Source: Acidihalobacter aeolianus (lineage in GTDB: Bacteria > Pseudomonadota > Gammaproteobacteria > DSM-5130 > Acidihalobacteraceae). From it: a DNA stretch of 64,000 nucleotides. Location: contig NZ_CP017448.1 of NCBI RefSeq assembly GCF_001753165.1, positions 248,001 through 312,000 on the forward strand, read 5' to 3'. The stretch's first letter is position 1, and each line of letters opens with the position of its first letter. Of this stretch, positions 52,460 through 61,600 are shown piece after piece. The notes under the pieces were generated by a model. It searched no databases. It saw only the letters and a program-made list of their open reading frames with translations, and had not been told where the DNA came from. A program made the translations under genes and the position numbers.

Positions 52460-53560
52460 CGGGCTGGCAAGACCCAATCATGCCACTCAATCAAATGTCC
52501 TAAGTAGTTATCTGACCTCCTTTCATCGTCAAAGTTGAACGTTGTTCGTGAGATGCCAGGTACCACCCTGGCTTGCGATCTCGCTGCGGCACCACCCGTA
52601 CAGCTGCATCGCGCTCATCACCATTTGGGCTACCACGCCCAGTCACATTTCGCATACGCATGATGCTTTCGACATCGAGACATCACTCCCGATTGGCTTG
52701 CGCCTCCCCAAGTCGCTTCGACTGAATCGCTTTTGGGTTTGTCGTCTACTCACATCGCTCCCAGCCATAGGACTATTCCGGCACCACCCGGTGTACGTCC
52801 CTTAGGCCTTCCCGCGTTAGCACACAGATGTCGATCCGCTAGCCAGCGCCTCCCATCAAAAACGTCGCATTCGCGTCACCCATTGGGTTTTCAGTCCGGC
52901 GAGATTCCAAAGCCCGTGACTTACCGTTCAAGATGGTTCCAGCTTCAGTCATCCACCTACTTCTGAGGTGAATACTGGCTTCACTTCACTGACCCGACAG
53001 CGACCTCGAGGGCCGCCGTTACAGGCTTGAGCTATGCATCGATCCAGCGAAGTTGCCTCCGTTGGTACCAGTCGTTCCAGATTTCTCCTTACGACCTCAT
53101 GCAGGTTTCCCTGCATACGTGAAGCCCGCCTGTCGGGGCCGAGTTGCACCGTTTCCAGCACCCCTCGGCGAGGATTTACACCTCTTCATCTGCGGCAGGG
53201 TTCCTTTGGTTTTAGCGTTTCCGCATCCTCCATCGGCCCGTTTCCGCGTCGCCCAAGCTCGCCTATCGGCGGATTGGGTCGAACAGGGCATTACAGCCCT
53301 GAGCGCCCGTCGCAGCCGTACGAGCCCCATTACGGGCATACGGCTACAGCGCATGCTCAGCCAGAGTTGATTGACTCTGGCCTAGCCGGATTGGTGATCC
53401 GGCTTCGGTCCTTGCGGACCTGTGACAATGATGTTCGGGGGCTGGTGAGGCCCCCACAGATGGTGTGAGTCAAGCCCCCGATGGTGTTCGTCTTGCGACG
53501 TCAACACATCGGTGTCCTGCCTCGTATAGGGAATGAGAACGCCGTTTCCGGCGTTCTTCT
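52460..53560 (-). ncRNA. Candidate large structured non-coding RNA
   Basis: No ORF in this 1.1-kb stretch looks like protein, but short perfect hairpins are dense. Read on the minus strand, four are closed by GNRA loops: GAAA at 53545-53548, GCAA at 53412-53415, GATA at 53264-53267 and GAAA at 53106-53109. On the plus strand these loops would be TTTC, TTGC, TATC and TTTC, which fixes the likely strand. Other stems: 53384-53404 (8 bp), 53360-53381 (8 bp), 53284-53301 (6 bp), 53437-53455 (6 bp). Four hairpins share the loop GUGGUR (52778-52791, 52626-52641, 52587-52598, 52556-52571). Size and style recall giant RNAs such as GOLLD or ROOL of mobile elements, but I cannot align it to either. Ends are approximate. 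Confidence 0.6.
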
Positions 53561-53680
53561 AGGAATCTCTTGTAGTTGTCTGTGAATCCACCTTCGGTGT
53601 TTTCACAGGTTGTTGTTGGATCAAACACTTACAACCCTTCGCCGCTTTGCCCATCTTTGGCGCAAACCTGCCTTCTCGGT

Positions 53681-53690
53681 CGCTATACGT
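53681..53690 (+). promoter_or_regulatory. Island motif copy 2 (TCGCTATACG)
   Basis: Exact copy, ending 25 bases before the start codon at 53716. A partial CTATACG on the minus strand at 53523-53529 lies in front of most of the structured RNA region and could be related. Confidence 0.6.
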
Positions 53691-53715
53691 GTAAACCCAC
53701 ACACGTAAGAAAGCG

Positions 53716-54417
53716 ATGTTCGATCCACCTGTTCACATACACAAAACCGTCTTCATGCAGCGCGTACTCGATGCCGTCTCGCACGGCTATCACTGGCACA
53801 CCAGCGGCACCGTGCCCCTCAACAAGGCGCAACGTCTTGCTGCCAAGTTCGGCGAGCACTACGCGATACATCGCAACGAGAACCAGCGCGCCTACGCCAA
53901 GCGCAAACGCGAATGCAATGCGAGGCTGTTCCTGTACGCACCGCCCCAGGCCAAGGTCTTAGCTTGGTTTCTGCTCGCTACCGATGGAGATGGACGCATA
54001 CACGAGGAGGAGCGGCTCAGACACGCCCAAGATGTCCTAGGGCGTATACGTCTGGATGACGACTATGAGCTGATACGTCGCACCCGCAAAAGCGATAAAG
54101 GCGGGGGTACCGTGTGGAGTTGGCGCATGACAAAAGACTGCGAGCGACGTTGGCGCGAACGGATCATCTCAGCGTGCCGACAGTCGCATGCGCTCGCGAT
54201 CACTCAGGCGATCGGTTCGCTCTACCGCGTGCCGGGTTTTTCAGGCATCCGCGAACAAACCGGAGCCTTGATTGCTTTGGCGCGCGCCGAATGGAGGCGC
54301 AGGCATGGCACGCTCGATGCGTTGATCCTGCCCCCTAAGCTGCCCTATATCGAGAGGCTCCCTGATACCTCGCTGGCACTCTCACAGGTGATCCGACAGG
54401 GTCGCGTAGAGACCTAA
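53716..54417 (+). CDS. Hypothetical island protein, 233 aa
   Basis: Unrecognised soluble basic protein. The C-terminal half contains a GFSGIREQTGALIALARAEWRRRHG block (within 174-198), and the middle an ARLFLYAPPQAKVLAWFLLATDGDGRI region (68-94) that reads like a plasmid or integrative-element protein. AAGAAAGCG before the ATG is a modest ribosome site. It sits between the structured RNA and the KfrA-like gene and is preceded by the island motif, so replication, mobilisation or control of the element is possible but not shown. Confidence 0.7.
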   Translation: MFDPPVHIHKTVFMQRVLDAVSHGYHWHTSGTVPLNKAQRLAAKFGEHYAIHRNENQRAYAKRKRECNARLFLYAPPQAKVLAWFLLATDGDGRIHEEERLRHAQDVLGRIRLDDDYELIRRTRKSDKGGGTVWSWRMTKDCERRWRERIISACRQSHALAITQAIGSLYRVPGFSGIREQTGALIALARAEWRRRHGTLDALILPPKLPYIERLPDTSLALSQVIRQGRVET

Positions 54418-54455
54418 GAAAAATAATCATCAATTGTCATTTTTTGCACTTCGAC

Positions 54456-54465
54456 TCGCTATACG
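54456..54465 (+). promoter_or_regulatory. Island motif copy 3 (TCGCTATACG)
   Basis: Exact copy, 52 bases before the KfrA-like start codon. Upstream, TTGTCA at 54435-54440 is 17 bases from GCTATA, fitting a -35/-10 pair. Confidence 0.6.
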
Positions 54466-54517
54466 GGGGGCCAACGCCGGGTTGGCGTCAAATCACACCC
54501 GATTAAGGAGTCAGAAG

Positions 54518-55114
54518 ATGGGAAATAAAGGTATTACGTTTGAAGATGTCGAGCGTGCCGCAGCAGCACTGAAAGCCCAGGGTCAGCGGGCAACGAATAT
54601 GGCAGTACGCTACTACCTGGGAACAGGTTCGATGAAGACAATCAATAATCACATGAAGGTCATCAATGCACGGGCTTTCGAGCGAAGCGCTCAGCAGAAA
54701 GACATACCTGCCGAGGTCGAAGCTGTTCTGCACCAAACGATAGCGTCTGTCTGGACGCAGGCGCAGTCCCTTGCAACGCAAGACATCGAAGCGATTAGAT
54801 CGCTCGCCCGTGAGCGGATTGAGCGCTCAGAAGCGGAGTTGGAAGAGCTGAACGAGGCGTTTGACGCGAAGGTGGAGGAGTTAGCCGCGCTACAAGTGAA
54901 ATATGGACAATTGGAAGCAAAGGTGGAAACACTCAGGACAGAAGCGGCGGTATCGCTAGGACAACGCCAAGCCCTGGAACAACAAATCAAAGACCTGATT
55001 GTCGAGTTTAGACCGAAGCGTAAGCCAAGCGAGACGAGAGGTAAGCGTAAGGCTGATGAGAGTGCGCTGCATGCATCGGGAGTAGAAACACCCAGCGACG
55101 TCGAAAACGGCTAG
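54518..55114 (+). CDS. KfrA-like coiled-coil DNA-binding protein
   Basis: A 198-residue protein with an N-terminal DNA-binding domain (about 5-60; ITFEDVERAAAALKAQG and TGSMKTINNHMKVINA) typical of KfrA_N, then a long heptad-type coiled coil (about 65-165, Glu/Leu/Ala-rich) and a basic C-terminal tail (about 167-185). KfrA proteins are plasmid-borne autoregulators that assist partition; in islands they may organise or regulate the element. AAGGAG lies 11 bases before the start. An in-frame extension to 54434 adds nothing. Confidence 0.85.
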   Translation: MGNKGITFEDVERAAAALKAQGQRATNMAVRYYLGTGSMKTINNHMKVINARAFERSAQQKDIPAEVEAVLHQTIASVWTQAQSLATQDIEAIRSLARERIERSEAELEELNEAFDAKVEELAALQVKYGQLEAKVETLRTEAAVSLGQRQALEQQIKDLIVEFRPKRKPSETRGKRKADESALHASGVETPSDVENG

Positions 55115-55337
55115 GCAAAGAAAGAGTAATCTTAAAATGAGAGAGGTGTACTGATTGTGGCTACGGGGACTCTGTAATGGAGTCGTTTTGGTGGCGTGTA
55201 TTACGTAACATGTAGTACGCGTTACAGTTGGTTCAGTTGATTGGCAATATTTGCCATACATCGAAGCGGTGGAGGTCAACTCAAGCCATTCGCTCTGGAT
55301 GGAGTTAAGCCCCTGGCCTGCAATTTCTCACTAAGGT

Positions 55338-57782
55338 TTAGTCCATTGCTTCAGATAACTGTCGGCGCTCCCAATACCCAAGATTCATGATGCCTGTAGT
55401 TAGCCTATTTGCGACAAGTTCATCCAGATCATTTTCATCACCGTTTAAGTCATAAAGTAAATTTTTGCGGGCACTTATAGCCGTATCACGTGGAACGCCT
55501 TTTTCAAGGAGGTGTCTGGTAACTGGGTGGAACGAACCCCATTCAATAGAGGCAAGCATTGGTGCGCCTTGATTTAGTATGTCAGCATACGGCTTAAGTA
55601 ATGAAGGAATACCATAAACAACTTTATTCATTAGGAGGGTAATTTGTTCATCAATTTTATCGTCGATATTCTCTATAAAATGTCGCTGATCAAGAATATC
55701 CCGAAGTGATACTTCGCGAGCCCACTTTTCCACCGATAAGCACATTGCCCACACAAATCGGTCTTCGGTGCTCTCGCCAATGTATCGTTGATAATAATAA
55801 TTTAATTGATCCGCATGAAATTCTATTATGTCGTGAAGCGTTTTTGCGACGTCTCTATCCCAAACGCTACTAGGAAGTGACGGTAAATTATTATGTTCCG
55901 AAAGGCGATATATGATGTCTAAATCAAATGGGTCCCAGTAGCGATGAGATAGTGCTTTTGCTTTAGGGATTTTAAGATTATTAAGTGCATTGAGCGTGTT
56001 GCTAATTTCATCATTAGACAGCAGTATTCCGACTTCGCGGAGTCGATTGGTTCCAGGTAAGCCGAGTCGAAGTAGTGTTTGCCTTATGTAGATAACAAGG
56101 AACTTATGAGGTCCTCCCGAAGCCGGTTCTGGATGATCTAAATTTTCTACCACTTCGCGGCGATGCTGATCGAACGCTTCATGATAACCGGGTGACAAAT
56201 CTTTATATTCGTCTTTAAATAAATCATCTTGTGTGTCCTCTTCTACGAAGGCGCTTGCATCAAGAACGACTGACCGTCCCACAAAATCCTTAAGAAGCCT
56301 GCCTGCTCGTCCGCGTAAATTGGCGAATTCGTAAGGTGACAGCTTGGCAGCGCCATATTTGCTCCGCTTAATGAATAAATTTGGATTTCTTACGATTACA
56401 GTCGTAGCAGGAAGATTAACACCTTGCATAAGAGAGGTTGTGCAAACCAGGTCTTTAATGACTCCAAGTCGGAAGGCGTCCTCAATGGCTGCGCGAGCAT
56501 GCATGGGAACCCTTCCTGAGTGATAACCAACCCCCATTTTTACAGTCTCTGCGAGCTTGTATGATGGGTGCACCGTCTCTTTAAGGTATTCGGCAAGAGA
56601 TATAGTTCGCTCGTCGACATCGTCGATGACTAACTTGGCAGCGAGTGCGCGGGCGGTGTTCCTGGCTTGGGCAGCAGTTGGGGAAAAAATTATGTTATGT
56701 GATTTTGGGCCCAAACTGGATACTAAATAAGCAAGATAATCCAAGAACTGATCTGTGTAAAGAGATTGACCATATCCAGCAATGCGGCCCTGCTCGGTGA
56801 TCGATATTGAATTCGGCGCTTCTAGTGTATCCACATACTGATTAAGCCAGTATCGCCCTTTGTGTTGCTCGATGGCATATGTGATGTTAACCACCGGCGC
56901 TAATTGGCTCTCTTGCTCGTCAGACGGCTCACCAAATATCTCAAAGCCCACGTTTCCAATGTTGCTTAGTCTCGGACCACTAAGGACAATTTTTTCAAGC
57001 CGACCACTATCTTTTAATTCTTTTAATAGATCGAATAGGATTTTCGCGCGTTGGTCGCTATCCTGAGCTACTCGTTCAAGATTCTGTACTTCATCTACAA
57101 CCAAGAATCCTTTCTCCGGCAAGCTTGACCCGTCAATCGCTCCCATAGCTCGTTCTTGTGTAAGCACGAAGATCGATTTTTCGTCGGTCGGATGATACGT
57201 TGTGAAAATACGGACGTGATCGGTTTCTGTTTTTCGAGTTAGTTCTCTTAGATCACGCGATACCTGGCTAACCAAACTCAATGTCGGTACAACGTATATC
57301 ACCGACGCAGTGCTTTGCTGAAGGTGTCGAATTATAGTGAGGTATATTGCAAACGATTTGCCCGCTGATGTTGGCGCGGAGATTCCAACTAGGCGGTGTC
57401 TTTCTATGGCATTGAGCACACCCAATTGAAACTCTGTTAGCAGAAATATTGAACTGGAAATGCGAATTTCATTTGAAGATTGTAATGCTGCTATCTGAAG
57501 CTCTGTCAAAAAGCTATTTGTCGGGCGATACTGCCCCGTAATTGCAAAATCATGATCTATCATCCCCGTTGAAGGCGCTATTCCTAAACGGGAAAGTGAC
57601 ACGATGAAAAAATCACTCAGGGATTCTCTTTGTTTTGAGGATGAGTGTTCCCAGGTTAGTGCTATTAACAATGTTGCCAAGCGTCGTGAGAATATATCCT
57701 TCTTCCATCGCAGTTCATCGATGGCATAAATGGCTTTCTTTAGTAATTTGTCGTCTATAACCTGCTCATCGCCGCGCACCAA
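55338..57782 (-). CDS. hamB: HamB, DEAD/DEAH-box helicase of Hachiman defence
   Basis: A superfamily 2 helicase of 814 residues. Walker A SAPTSAGKS at 135-143, DEVQ Walker B at 230-233 (LVVDEVQNL), SGPRLSN motif III region near 265, and motifs V/VI CTTSLMQGVNLPA and NLRGRAGR in the second core domain. Ski2-like in style with a long C-terminal extension. The HamA nuclease gene lies upstream on the same strand, which defines the pair as Hachiman: HamB senses invading or damaged DNA and releases HamA. The GTG start at 57782 has no evident ribosome site, and an in-frame TAG lies 30 bases before it, so coupling to HamA may have been normal before the IS insertion. Confidence 0.88.
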   Translation of the reverse strand: MVRGDEQVIDDKLLKKAIYAIDELRWKKDIFSRRLATLLIALTWEHSSSKQRESLSDFFIVSLSRLGIAPSTGMIDHDFAITGQYRPTNSFLTELQIAALQSSNEIRISSSIFLLTEFQLGVLNAIERHRLVGISAPTSAGKSFAIYLTIIRHLQQSTASVIYVVPTLSLVSQVSRDLRELTRKTETDHVRIFTTYHPTDEKSIFVLTQERAMGAIDGSSLPEKGFLVVDEVQNLERVAQDSDQRAKILFDLLKELKDSGRLEKIVLSGPRLSNIGNVGFEIFGEPSDEQESQLAPVVNITYAIEQHKGRYWLNQYVDTLEAPNSISITEQGRIAGYGQSLYTDQFLDYLAYLVSSLGPKSHNIIFSPTAAQARNTARALAAKLVIDDVDERTISLAEYLKETVHPSYKLAETVKMGVGYHSGRVPMHARAAIEDAFRLGVIKDLVCTTSLMQGVNLPATTVIVRNPNLFIKRSKYGAAKLSPYEFANLRGRAGRLLKDFVGRSVVLDASAFVEEDTQDDLFKDEYKDLSPGYHEAFDQHRREVVENLDHPEPASGGPHKFLVIYIRQTLLRLGLPGTNRLREVGILLSNDEISNTLNALNNLKIPKAKALSHRYWDPFDLDIIYRLSEHNNLPSLPSSVWDRDVAKTLHDIIEFHADQLNYYYQRYIGESTEDRFVWAMCLSVEKWAREVSLRDILDQRHFIENIDDKIDEQITLLMNKVVYGIPSLLKPYADILNQGAPMLASIEWGSFHPVTRHLLEKGVPRDTAISARKNLLYDLNGDENDLDELVANRLTTGIMNLGYWERRQLSEAMD

Positions 57783-57811
57783 GCCAAGCTTGAGGGCGTA
57801 GTTTTTGTGCT

Positions 57812-59117
57812 CTAGCAGGCTGTTGAAAATTCCCCCGATTTAGCGGTTATCATGTTGATCAGGGTCCATTGGCGACGTGCCCCTTCGGATCTGGGGCCTG
57901 ATTTTTCCCGAAAACAGCCCAAATCCCGATCTCTGGGCGCACCGATCCCTTGATGTGTGCCTTCAACATGCTGCCAGTCCCAGATTGCGCATCCGCACCA
58001 GGTTGTAGGCCGCCGCGCTGAGCACAAACTGGAAATCCAGTTTCTCGCGTCCGACAAACCGACTTTTGCGCAGACCCGCAATGGTCTTGAGCCAACCGAA
58101 GCATTCTTCGATCCGCTTGCGGATCGTCAGGCTGGTTCGGTAACCGGGATGGCCGATGGTGCGCCCGTCGATGGCCGAGCGGCGCCCGGCCGTGTTCTGA
58201 GCCACATGCGGCGTGACGTTTCGTCCACGCATCGCCGCCACAAAGCCTTGCGTGTCATAGTTCTTGTCCGCGCCCAGCGTGATCCGGTGGCTCCCGCCGA
58301 GCGCGTCGACAAGCTCGACACCGGCCTCGCGCTCGGCCGTGCCGGTGGCCTGGCTCGTCTGCGACTCGACGATCAGGCCGTGGCGGTTTTCCATCAGCAG
58401 GTGTCCGAGGTAGCTGAGCTTGGCGGTCGTGCCTTCGCTCTTGCGATACAGCAAGGCATCCGGGTCGGTCCTGGAGACGTGCGTTTCCCGACACCGCTTC
58501 TGCCCGCGAAAGTCCACCGTGGGATTGCGCCCGCCACCGCTCGGCGGCGCGTCCTCGTCCCGGGGCCGGTAGCTCTTGTGCGAGGCCAGCGCTTCGATCA
58601 ACGTGCCATCGACGCTGAAGTGTTCGCTAGACAGCAGATCGGCCGCACGGGCCTGATCCAGCACCCGGGCGAAGAAGGTGCGGGCCACATCGCCTGCAAG
58701 CAGGCGGTCACGGTTCTTGGTAAACGTGGAGTGGTGCCAGACCGGATCGTCCATGGAAAAGCCCACAAACCAGCGAAACAGCAGGTTGTAGTCGATCTGT
58801 TCGACCAACAGGCGTTCGCTGCGGATGGTGTAGAACGCCATCAACAGTTGCGCGCGCAGCAGCTTCTCCGGCGGGATCGAGTCACGGCCCATATGGGCAT
58901 ACAGCGCATCGAAGTCAGCGTCGAGTTCTTTGAGCGCTTGATCGACCATCCGCCGGATCGGGCGCAGAGGATGGTCCTTCGGCACCCGTTGCTCCGGGCT
59001 GACCGTGCTGAACAGCCCATCCTGATGTATGTCGGCACCGCGCATCGGCCACAACCCTCACTCAACAATACAAAACCAATCTTCCGGGTTTACAGGACTT
59101 TTTCAACAGCCTGCTAG
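57812..59117 (-). mobile_element. IS5-family insertion sequence between hamA and hamB
   Basis: The element spans 57816-59113 (about 1.3 kb). Its ends are inverted repeats beginning CAGGCTGTTGAAAA read inward on both sides. It is flanked by a 4-base duplication CTAG (57812-57815 and 59114-59117), matching the YTAR target of the IS5 group. Removing it and one CTAG joins hamA to hamB with about 85 bases between the stop and the GTG start. The insertion leaves both coding regions whole. Confidence 0.93.
57963..59054 (-). CDS. IS5-family transposase
   Basis: A 363-residue DDE transposase. N-terminal DUF772-like region (about 15-100, with PEKLLRAQLLMAFYTIRSERLLVEQI, at 62-87), then the catalytic part: HFSVDGTLIEA (first Asp near 147), LGADKNYDT (second Asp near 252) and RKRIEECFGWLK (Glu near 321). 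The frame is intact, so the element may be active. It is transcribed in the same direction as hamA and hamB, so it could block or replace the hamB promoter supply. Confidence 0.93.
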   Translation of the reverse strand: MWPMRGADIHQDGLFSTVSPEQRVPKDHPLRPIRRMVDQALKELDADFDALYAHMGRDSIPPEKLLRAQLLMAFYTIRSERLLVEQIDYNLLFRWFVGFSMDDPVWHHSTFTKNRDRLLAGDVARTFFARVLDQARAADLLSSEHFSVDGTLIEALASHKSYRPRDEDAPPSGGGRNPTVDFRGQKRCRETHVSRTDPDALLYRKSEGTTAKLSYLGHLLMENRHGLIVESQTSQATGTAEREAGVELVDALGGSHRITLGADKNYDTQGFVAAMRGRNVTPHVAQNTAGRRSAIDGRTIGHPGYRTSLTIRKRIEECFGWLKTIAGLRKSRFVGREKLDFQFVLSAAAYNLVRMRNLGLAAC

Positions 59118-59170
59118 TTCTAGCAAGCTTTGGGTGGTGTCTTTTATTGTCATAATTTAGCCCTTGGTAC

Positions 59171-60067
59171 TTAGTGGCTGTCAAAGTCTGAAAGGATTAC
59201 ATCGAGGTTCCAAACGGGGAAAATTATGTAATGTATTCTATTGATTAGTGCTGAAGATAAACCGCTCAGTGCGCTAGTGTCGGCGTTACGTAGACGATCA
59301 GATATTATGGATTCGATTTTTTTCTTTATGGCTGTTTCGTCTTCGGCTTCTTTATCTTTGGTTTCTGAGTAGCAAATTACACATACCAGTTCATATCGTG
59401 TATTTGGCAAATCACCATCCTTCAAGAGGCGGGCGACTTCTCGCAGTGGCTCTTCGATGAAATCGTCATATACATATAATGATAGTTCCTCATCTATGTT
59501 ATTATATGAATTGAGAATACTTATAAGTGCATCTGAAAACGCAGAATTGAATTTATAGTTAGATTTGTATGTTTTCGCTTCGCCGAGATATATTATGTTT
59601 GAATCTCCTGTCGCCGTGTAATGGATGGCGTCCGACCCGTGCCGCTCAATAGCGGTATTTGTTGTGATTGGCATTTTTCTCAATATTGGTGGCGCTGAAA
59701 AAAAGTATTGTAAGAAATTAAATAATAATAGTTCACCAAACTGACCTTGTGGGTGTCCCCGGCGGAACTTGCTTCTTGCAAGTGAATCTATGTGAGATGC
59801 TGCATTTTGAATGTCGTGCCCCCGTGCTATTAGTGCGCGATCGAATAGATCTCTGTATGTGGCTTTCGAGTACACCCAGTTGCAGACGGTATTGCGTAGC
59901 TCCCGAAGAAAATCGTCTCTTTTTTCAGCCAGGTCCACGGTGTTGATTGTTACGCCGTATGCACTAGCTCCAGGCGGGGGAGGTAATTGATGTGAAAAGT
60001 GATGTACGTGTCGGATAAAGGCTGTTGTATCAGCTAGAAGTGCTTGTATTTCTGATGTTGGCAACAT
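59171..60067 (-). CDS. hamA: HamA, DUF1837 nuclease effector of Hachiman defence
   Basis: A 298-residue protein with a PD-(D/E)xK-like nuclease core. The putative active site is spread over GQFGELLLFNFLQ (108-120; Glu112), HGSDAIHY (143-150; Asp146) and YLGEAKTYKSN (160-170; E-x-K at 163-165). This arrangement matches DUF1837/HamA. The gene is AT-rich and upstream of the helicase gene. In Hachiman, HamA is held inactive by HamB and cuts DNA after activation, killing or stalling the infected cell; that is known of the family, not shown here. Confidence 0.87.
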   Translation of the reverse strand: MLPTSEIQALLADTTAFIRHVHHFSHQLPPPPGASAYGVTINTVDLAEKRDDFLRELRNTVCNWVYSKATYRDLFDRALIARGHDIQNAASHIDSLARSKFRRGHPQGQFGELLLFNFLQYFFSAPPILRKMPITTNTAIERHGSDAIHYTATGDSNIIYLGEAKTYKSNYKFNSAFSDALISILNSYNNIDEELSLYVYDDFIEEPLREVARLLKDGDLPNTRYELVCVICYSETKDKEAEDETAIKKKIESIISDRLRNADTSALSGLSSALINRIHYIIFPVWNLDVILSDFDSH

Positions 60068-60459
60068 ATTACATCCTATGTAATCGGTGTTCCGCTGTAA
60101 GTCTAGTGTAATGGATCTTCTGCTAAATGTCGGTGTCGTTAGTTTTTAACTATTGGGCTCAGAAATCTATCAGCTAATTGCTGTATACCCGAGAATATTG
60201 ATATGGAATTACCTTGCTGAGGAGATTTTCGTCATAGCTACTGCGTTAGTCATTCAATTAGCATTTTAGATGCCCTTGAGGTTGGCGTCACTTATCCTGA
60301 GCAGGCATTTGTCACGGGATGGCAATTACTCTGACTGCGCACTAACTACCGTATTTCTGAAGTGCTTCCCATGCCTGCCTCTGACGGTTTCCTCTATTTC
60401 TGATGGCCCACACTCCATGCCGTCTTAACCAGCCTGATTTCGCGTCAGATTGCTAGCTG
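60068..60459. other. Intergenic region between hamA and the integrase gene
   Basis: About 390 AT-rich bases containing the probable hamA promoter. No copy of the TCGCTATACG motif is present, so hamA seems to be under different control from the other island genes. No ORF or RNA recognised. Confidence 0.45.
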
Positions 60460-61572
60460 TTACAAGTCTTTGCTCTTGGTGACGGTCTTTTGTGACCTTA
60501 GTTTAGCTTTTGCAATATCAATTTCGTTGGCAAGCCCATCTGGTCGGAGATGCGTGTAGCGCTCCAAACTACGCCAATCCCGATGTCCTGTGATCTTTGC
60601 CACCTTCATATCATCCAAACCCATCTCAAAAAAGCGAGAGGCGGCTTCATGGCGCAAATCATGGAATCGCAGATCGTCGATAGCGGCTTTTTCGCGCGCT
60701 CTTATGAACGCCTGAGTGATTGAGTCTGCCCGCAGGGGGAACACATAACCCGACTCGGGTATGCTTTCTAGGCTGTCTAGCTGACGCAGCAAGATCTCGA
60801 CCGCTTCTTGCGACAACGGGATGGTACGAGGACGCCCGGTTTTCGTTTTGGGTATGTGAAGTTGTCGGGTTGAGAGTTTGACATCTTGCCATTGGATGTT
60901 TGCGATCTCTCCTCGACGCATGGCGGTCTCGACAGCTAAATGGCAAATGTCCGCGAGGTGAGGCGAGTCGGAGTGCTCGATAAGCCGTTCGAGTTCCGCC
61001 TCGCTGGGGCGTCTTTCACGGCTCGGCTCTTTCTTGGGGCGTTTCACGACGCTGACCGGATTGCCGTGCGGTAAGAAGATGCCCCACTCAGACATACCGT
61101 GCTTGACCGCCGCAGACAGAATGTTCATTTCTCGGGTCACGGATGCGGGGCCTACTCGTTTCTCCTTAATATTCTGCCGCTCTATGGCCTTTTGCGTTGC
61201 CTTGCTCGCATCCTCGGGAATGGCGCATCGCAATCGATCATTACGGAAGGTCGCGACACACTCCGATGTCAGATTGATGAGCGGAAGGTCTTTAAAGTAG
61301 CGGCAAAGGTTCGCGATCCGCGATGGATCGGATGAGTAGTTCTCGCGCTGAGTGACCACTTCGCGCTGGTAGCGCTCAAGGAGTTCGGAAACGCTAGTGG
61401 ATTCGGCCTTTGAAGTATCCAGATAGACCTTGCGGACCATCTGCGATTCGATTGACTGCGCCCAAAGCTCCGCTTGCTGCTTGGTCGGGAAGGTTGCGCT
61501 CTTGTCCGGGTAGCCCTTTCGGCGAATACGGGCTTCCCACTGCCTTTCACCGCGCTTTCTGTATGTAGCCAT
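60460..61572 (-). CDS. Tyrosine integrase
   Basis: Site-specific recombinase of 370 residues that inserts and excises the island at tRNA-Arg. N-terminal AP2-like arm-binding region (about 1-50), core-binding domain (about 58-170) and catalytic domain (about 185-350). Catalytic residues: Arg in ETAMRRGEI (219 or 220), Lys near 243, His304 and Arg307 in FHDLRHEAA, His330 in TGHRDWRS and Tyr339 in LERYTHL. The gene sits about 150 bases from the tRNA and reads away from it. The start MATYRKRGERQW is standard for this group, and the island motif is 28 bases upstream. Confidence 0.95.
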   Translation of the reverse strand: MATYRKRGERQWEARIRRKGYPDKSATFPTKQQAELWAQSIESQMVRKVYLDTSKAESTSVSELLERYQREVVTQRENYSSDPSRIANLCRYFKDLPLINLTSECVATFRNDRLRCAIPEDASKATQKAIERQNIKEKRVGPASVTREMNILSAAVKHGMSEWGIFLPHGNPVSVVKRPKKEPSRERRPSEAELERLIEHSDSPHLADICHLAVETAMRRGEIANIQWQDVKLSTRQLHIPKTKTGRPRTIPLSQEAVEILLRQLDSLESIPESGYVFPLRADSITQAFIRAREKAAIDDLRFHDLRHEAASRFFEMGLDDMKVAKITGHRDWRSLERYTHLRPDGLANEIDIAKAKLRSQKTVTKSKDL

Positions 61573-61600
61573 TTGTCGTCCTTACGTAGATTAGGGACGG

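Noticed and set aside
52981-53035. Words resembling 23S rRNA domain IV (TAACGGCGGCC, then AGGTCGC, then TGTCGGGT) on the minus strand
   Set aside because: The pieces are short, their spacing differs from 23S rRNA, and flanking sequence does not match. Coincidence is more likely than an rRNA fragment.
53314-53345. A 32-base hairpin that on the minus strand resembles group II intron domain V (AGCCGTATGC... ...CGTACGGCT)
   Set aside because: No reverse transcriptase gene lies in the correct position, domain V should be near the 3' end but most of the structured region follows it, and no intron 5' end (GTGYG) was found in a fitting place. It is kept only as part of the structured RNA candidate.
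52542-53468. Several plus- and minus-strand ORFs of 70-144 codons in the structured region
   Set aside because: They overlap each other in different frames, have no ribosome sites or recognisable families, and run through dense perfect hairpins.
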